In this document: positions 61,201 to 64,000 of the stretch, one piece after another
How the letters are laid out: every line of letters starts with the position of its first letter
How positions within the stretch are numbered: the stretch's first letter is position 1
Origin: Capitulum mitella
Lineage: Eukaryota; Arthropoda; Thecostraca; Pollicipedomorpha; Pollicipedidae
Assembly (NCBI GenBank): GCA_030062745.1
Contig: CP099842.1
Span: 19,935,822-19,999,821, forward strand
Length of the DNA stretch: 64,000 nucleotides
Direction: 5' to 3'
Position numbers and translations under genes: made by a program
Notes under the pieces: generated by a model
What the model saw: the letters and a program-made list of their open reading frames with translations, nothing else
The model's database searches: none
Told to the model about the DNA's origin: nothing

Positions 61201-61633
61201 GCGAAATATTTTGTGCAGTCAACTAGACTGACTGGAAATAGACAGAGCGATCGTACTTTGCAGTCATTGTCTGCAAAGTAAGAACCAAAAGCAAGATAGC
61301 ACAGCCGATGTCCAAATTATTTTCGGACGATTCAGTGGCCCTCCCATTCTCCCGCCAGCACTGACTGGTTATCAATTGCACGCACTCAGGCGCGCAGCTA
61401 ATTAAGTTAGTGTTTATACCACGTATTTTTTCGCACCCTGAAGAAAAACGTCTCGTTGTACGGCAGAACATCCATGCTGACGGCGCCGGCGCCAGAGCCG
61501 CCGGACTGACAGTCGGTCCGCTTCTCAGGACAAGCCGTGGGTGTTCGCCCACCTGCTGCAGCTGCAGAAGAGGCTGGGGAAGGAGGCGTTCCCCCTGATC
61601 GACCAGGCGTACTTCCCCAATCACAAGGAAATG
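57875..61633 (+). CDS. Syn: Synapsin, 5' five exons (3' part outside window)
   Basis: Synapsin is the synaptic-vesicle phosphoprotein that tethers the reserve pool to actin. Its C domain has an ATP-grasp fold. Exons are 57875-58272, 58829-58909, 59488-59637, 60037-60172 and 61529-61633, all in phase, giving 290 codons. Seen in order are the A region ([10 protein letters not shown]), an alanine/glutamine-rich linker, the conserved [20 protein letters not shown], then the C domain: [69 protein letters not shown] and [20 protein letters not shown], ending [15 protein letters not shown]. The next expected block, the VVVKMGHAHSGMGK region, is absent from the window. The start is uncertain: TGA precedes 57848, the first ATG is 57875, and an acceptor-like CGACAG at 57964-57969 may join an upstream exon. 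Exon 4 uses a GC donor. Confidence 0.95.
58100..58144 (+). repeat. Syn: Coding CAG repeat (polyglutamine) in synapsin
   Basis: Seven Gln, one His, seven Gln, encoded mainly by CAG. It lies in the linker between A region and C domain, which is poorly conserved and tolerates length change. Confidence 0.9.
58273..58395 (+). repeat. 56-bp tandem units after the synapsin exon 1 donor
   Basis: GAGTCACCAGGTC(A/G)GCAT and TTCAGGGCCAAGGTCAGT each occur twice, 56 bases apart (for example 58325 and 58381). They resemble the real junction GCGTCACCAG|GTCAGTGG. They provide several extra donor-like sites in the first 120 bases of the intron. Confidence 0.75.
58829..58909 (+). CDS. Syn: Synapsin exon 2 (start of C domain)
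   Basis: The exon runs from acceptor ATGTTTCAG to donor GACTG|GTCAGT and is 81 nt. It encodes [20 protein letters not shown] and DDQNTD, with the Trp codon split across the next intron. It matches KDKYFTLLVLDDQNTDW of insect synapsin. Confidence 0.95.
59488..59637 (+). CDS. Syn: Synapsin exon 3
   Basis: The exon runs from acceptor GCTCCCAG to donor GTCAG|GTGAGC and is 150 nt. It encodes [40 protein letters not shown] and VHRGGTRVV. The last 51 bases are repeated in tandem in the following intron. Confidence 0.95.
59588..59840 (+). repeat. 50-bp tandem repeat made from the synapsin exon 3/intron junction
   Basis: Unit 1 is the exon end itself (GTCACCATGGTGGTGCACAG...GTGGTCAG). Further units follow the junction with donor-like GGTGAGCG at 59638, 59688, 59738 and, more diverged, about 59840. 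Units 2 and 3 are almost identical to the exon end but lack one G, so they are out of frame. Confidence 0.92.
60037..60172 (+). CDS. Syn: Synapsin exon 4 (GC splice donor)
   Basis: The acceptor is TACTTTTACAG and the exon is 136 nt. It ends TTCCAG|GCAAGT, a GC-AG donor with otherwise perfect consensus. It encodes [40 protein letters not shown] and IYNFQ. Confidence 0.94.
61529..61633 (+). CDS. Syn: Synapsin exon 5
   Basis: The exon runs from acceptor CGCTTCTCAG to donor AATG|GTGAGT: 105 nt, 35 codons, phase 0. It encodes [20 protein letters not shown] and [15 protein letters not shown], part of the ATP-grasp C domain. Confidence 0.96.
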
Positions 61634-63264
61634 GTGAGTCACCAACGCTTGAAGGTAGCAGACTGAGTTTCTCCTGTTTTCGTTTCGTGCACATGTTTCC
61701 TCGTGTAGCGTTCTGAATAACTGGTGTCCAGTCGTTGCGATGTTTTGCCCAGGCCTGCCGTTTGCAGTTGGCAGCCCAGTCATTTACCTGTGATGGACTA
61801 TTGGATATATCCGATATTTGGCTGGCGCCGTAGCGCTGTTACTCGTGATGAATGTGCCGATGCAAGAACGTCAGAACCAATGGCGATGCTGAGTGAACAT
61901 CGAGTGCCTTTCTCGGACTTCAGAACGCCATCAGTGACCAGAAGGTCGCTATTTCGAGGCTTCGAAGCACGGTCTGTGCCATTGCTGAGACGGGAGCCGA
62001 CATTTGACTCTGGTCTCGAGAAATAGATGGCAATATTTTCTCTGGAGTGGATTTCAGATTTGCGTAATAAATTGCGGCTTCTTATATTACATTCGAACCG
62101 TCCGGAAATGCAAGAGCGGGTTCAGCAGCGCCGTCTCCACGCGCTGCATTGAACATTGGCAATGGTGAGGGAACGTTTCTAGAAGGAGAAACCTTTTCCA
62201 AGCATTTTAATTCCATTACCAGGCATTAAGTCATTAAATCAAGAAGCTGTTAAATCATTTAAGTCATAGTGCTAATGTAACTGTACTAGTAAACGACGAC
62301 GTAGGTGTAATAGTCCGAAGCTAGGGGTAGCTCTCTCCGCTTTGCCCTCCATAGTGACTCTACTATTGAACAGTGGACTGAAATATTTCAGCGTCTTCAT
62401 TTTCGGACATATTGAGAAATGTGCAGAATGGGGCGATATCGGGAAATTCGCAGGATCGTATATCTTTGGTGTATGATCGCATGTTGCTGGTGAGATCGCC
62501 TGCTGATACATAGAGATATGAGCAGGCAGCAATCTTTGCAATCAATAAACGGTATGCCTTCCTAGAGGTGCCAGATATTTCCACCTCGACCTTTGACTTA
62601 GTCTCATATGAGTTAAAGCATACATGTCAATAATGTCCAGAATTTTGGTAGTTAATTTCAAGCAAGTTAAAATCCAACGTAACGGAAACGGCTAACACGC
62701 ATGGTTAGAAAAGTCACAAGCAGATATCAGGAGAGAATGCAAATTTCGAGTGGAGTGGGTGTGGTCGATTTAGTCATTTTAATCCTCTAAACTACTTTTG
62801 ACCGGCACCTCCAACTTAATTTGGTCTCCTACAATTTGTTCAAAGATTTCTTTTGGTAGATTTTCGAGGGCTCTGGCTCTCCAATGTTGGCTCAATTTCC
62901 GATAATCTGAGATTTCAACATGGGAGCCTAGTCATGGAGCCCTCCCTTCCCCTGGGCTCGGCATTCCACAGGTAGCATTTTTCTTGACTGACAATCGAAG
63001 GACATCCCAGATTTCATATCATCTTTGAAACCACCATGTTACATATAGCGGGATTTTCTGAAAATATCTGTTGCGAATTATTTGCCAGTGGTGTTTGGCA
63101 TCATAATCCGCTCTGAGCAGAGTTTGTTTTACGAACACTACGTACCAAACCCAATCATGCAATTCCAAGTAACGGCGAAATTGGTGGCGAAAGTTCAGCG
63201 TGCCGTCAAAGATACGACGTGGTCTTATGGCAGTCAGCACGGCTGTCTATAGTTAAGCTGTCCG
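61634..63264 (+). other. Synapsin intron 5 (runs past the window)
   Basis: AT-rich, no exon found. The intron must extend beyond 64000 because the rest of the C domain is missing. In flies and vertebrates a TIMP gene sits inside a synapsin intron; no TIMP-like exon is visible in the part seen here. Confidence 0.55.
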
Positions 63265-63352
63265 CCGGAAAAATACCAGCGCCGAAGCGACTCGGACCTG
63301 CTCGGCCAGAACAGCGAGAATACGCTCTACCAACTGAGCTGCCGACCACGCC
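63265..63352 (-). mobile_element. tRNA-derived SINE head (candidate)
   Basis: On the minus strand an A-box-like CAGCTCAGTTGGTAGAGCG (plus 63323-63341) is followed about 25 bases later by a B-box-like GGTCCGAGTCG (plus 63288-63298). A proper tRNA anticodon arm does not form. This is the structure of the 5' head of a tRNA-derived SINE or a decayed tRNA gene. Confidence 0.5.
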
Positions 63353-63762
63353 AGCTCTGAAAGCCGCCGGTAAAGCTAGCTGGGTATCTAAGGATCACCG
63401 CAAGTCTTCTGCTGTGATCCGTTATTAGCACAGATCGCCTGGTTCGGGGTTTTAAATGTAGTGGAAGATGCCGATGTCTGTAGCCTGTTTAAATCAGTAC
63501 CTACCAACCTACCTGCCTGCTCATGGAGCGAGCGTGCACTGAGGGTCGCGTGCAGCGGCTGGAGGCCGGGAGAGGCTCTGGCCGGCGGCCGTCCCGCGCC
63601 GACCTCAACCTGGAGCCGGGGCTCTGCGGTCGACGCGGGGGATCACGTGCTGATCAGCCAACGGGCATCAGGTGCCGCCTGATTACGGCCGACAACAGCT
63701 GGGGCCGGGCGACGGCCGCCGGAGGACGGAGCGTCGGGCCGCCCTGCCGGCTGGGCTGGACA
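63353..63762. other. GC-rich stretch before the terminal array
   Basis: From about 63530 it becomes GC-rich. Open frames are compositional and no exon is supported. Confidence 0.4.
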
Positions 63763-64000
63763 CCTCGCCAGAGCCATGGATCTCACCACTGGACTGGGCA
63801 CACCATCAGAGCCAGGGATCTCACCACTGGACTGGGCACACCGTCAGAGCCAGGGATCCCACCACTGGACTGGGCACACCATCAGAGCCAGGGATCTCAC
63901 CACTGGACTGGGCACACCATCAGAGCCAGGGATCCCACCACTGGACTGGGCACACCGTCAGAGCCAGGGATCCCACCACTGGACTGGGCACACCGTCAGA
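63763..64000 (+). repeat. 38-bp minisatellite running off the window
   Basis: About six nearly identical units of AGAGCCAGGGATCTCACCAC...TGGGCACACC(A/G)TC repeat every 38 bases (for example 63781 and 63819). The array continues past the right edge. Confidence 0.95.

Noticed and set aside
62830-62960. Possible fourth MITE copy (GGGCTCTGGCTCTCCAATGT)
   Set aside because: Only a short partial resemblance; no CAGGGG end or target duplication found.
61634-64000. A TIMP gene nested in synapsin, as in flies and vertebrates
   Set aside because: No cysteine-rich TIMP exon is visible; the relevant intron may lie outside the window.

Overview
This is eukaryotic nuclear DNA, most likely from an arthropod and probably a crustacean. 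Genes are split by short introns with GT-AG (once GC-AG) junctions. Exons are GC-rich with C/G-ending codons. CpG-rich blocks alternate with AT-rich spacers full of microsatellites, minisatellites and small transposon relics. The synapsin protein resembles insect and crustacean synapsins most closely. A barnacle-like genome would fit the CpG richness, but that is only an inference. There are no bacterial operons, CRISPR arrays or rRNA genes.

Layout from left to right. At 1.0-2.2 kb on the minus strand are the last two exons found of a MIT-domain protein, carrying an apparent one-base frameshift. A GC-rich, CpG-island-like block follows to about 7.8 kb, then repeat-rich spacer. At 19.38-29.86 kb on the minus strand is a complete serine palmitoyltransferase subunit 1 gene (SPTLC1) with eleven coding exons whose phases all join, giving 463 codons. 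Its likely promoter, with CCAAT, two CRE and one ETS site, lies near 30.77-30.82 kb. At 31.7-33.4 kb is the second copy of a 1.65-kb internally repetitive element; the first is at 14.2-15.9 kb. At 36.64-37.50 kb on the plus strand is a TATA-box gene for a small secreted Gly/Tyr-rich (cuticle-like) protein, interrupted by an in-frame TGA. At 40.39-44.25 kb on the minus strand is a complete three-exon Ly6/uPAR-type GPI-anchored protein. From 57.9 kb to beyond 61.6 kb on the plus strand is the 5' part of synapsin: five exons covering the A region, linker and first half of the C domain. The rest of the gene must lie past base 64000.

The genes do not form a pathway. SPTLC1 starts sphingolipid synthesis in the ER, the Ly6 protein is probably a neuronal or epithelial surface modulator, and synapsin tethers synaptic vesicles. 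The feature that most deserves attention is repeat biology. Several minisatellites appear to have grown out of splice junctions: the donors of synapsin exons 1 and 3 and the acceptor of Ly6 exon 2. Three perfect inverted repeats all have loops of exactly five bases. A hAT-like MITE occurs three times, one copy with a perfect 8-bp target-site duplication.
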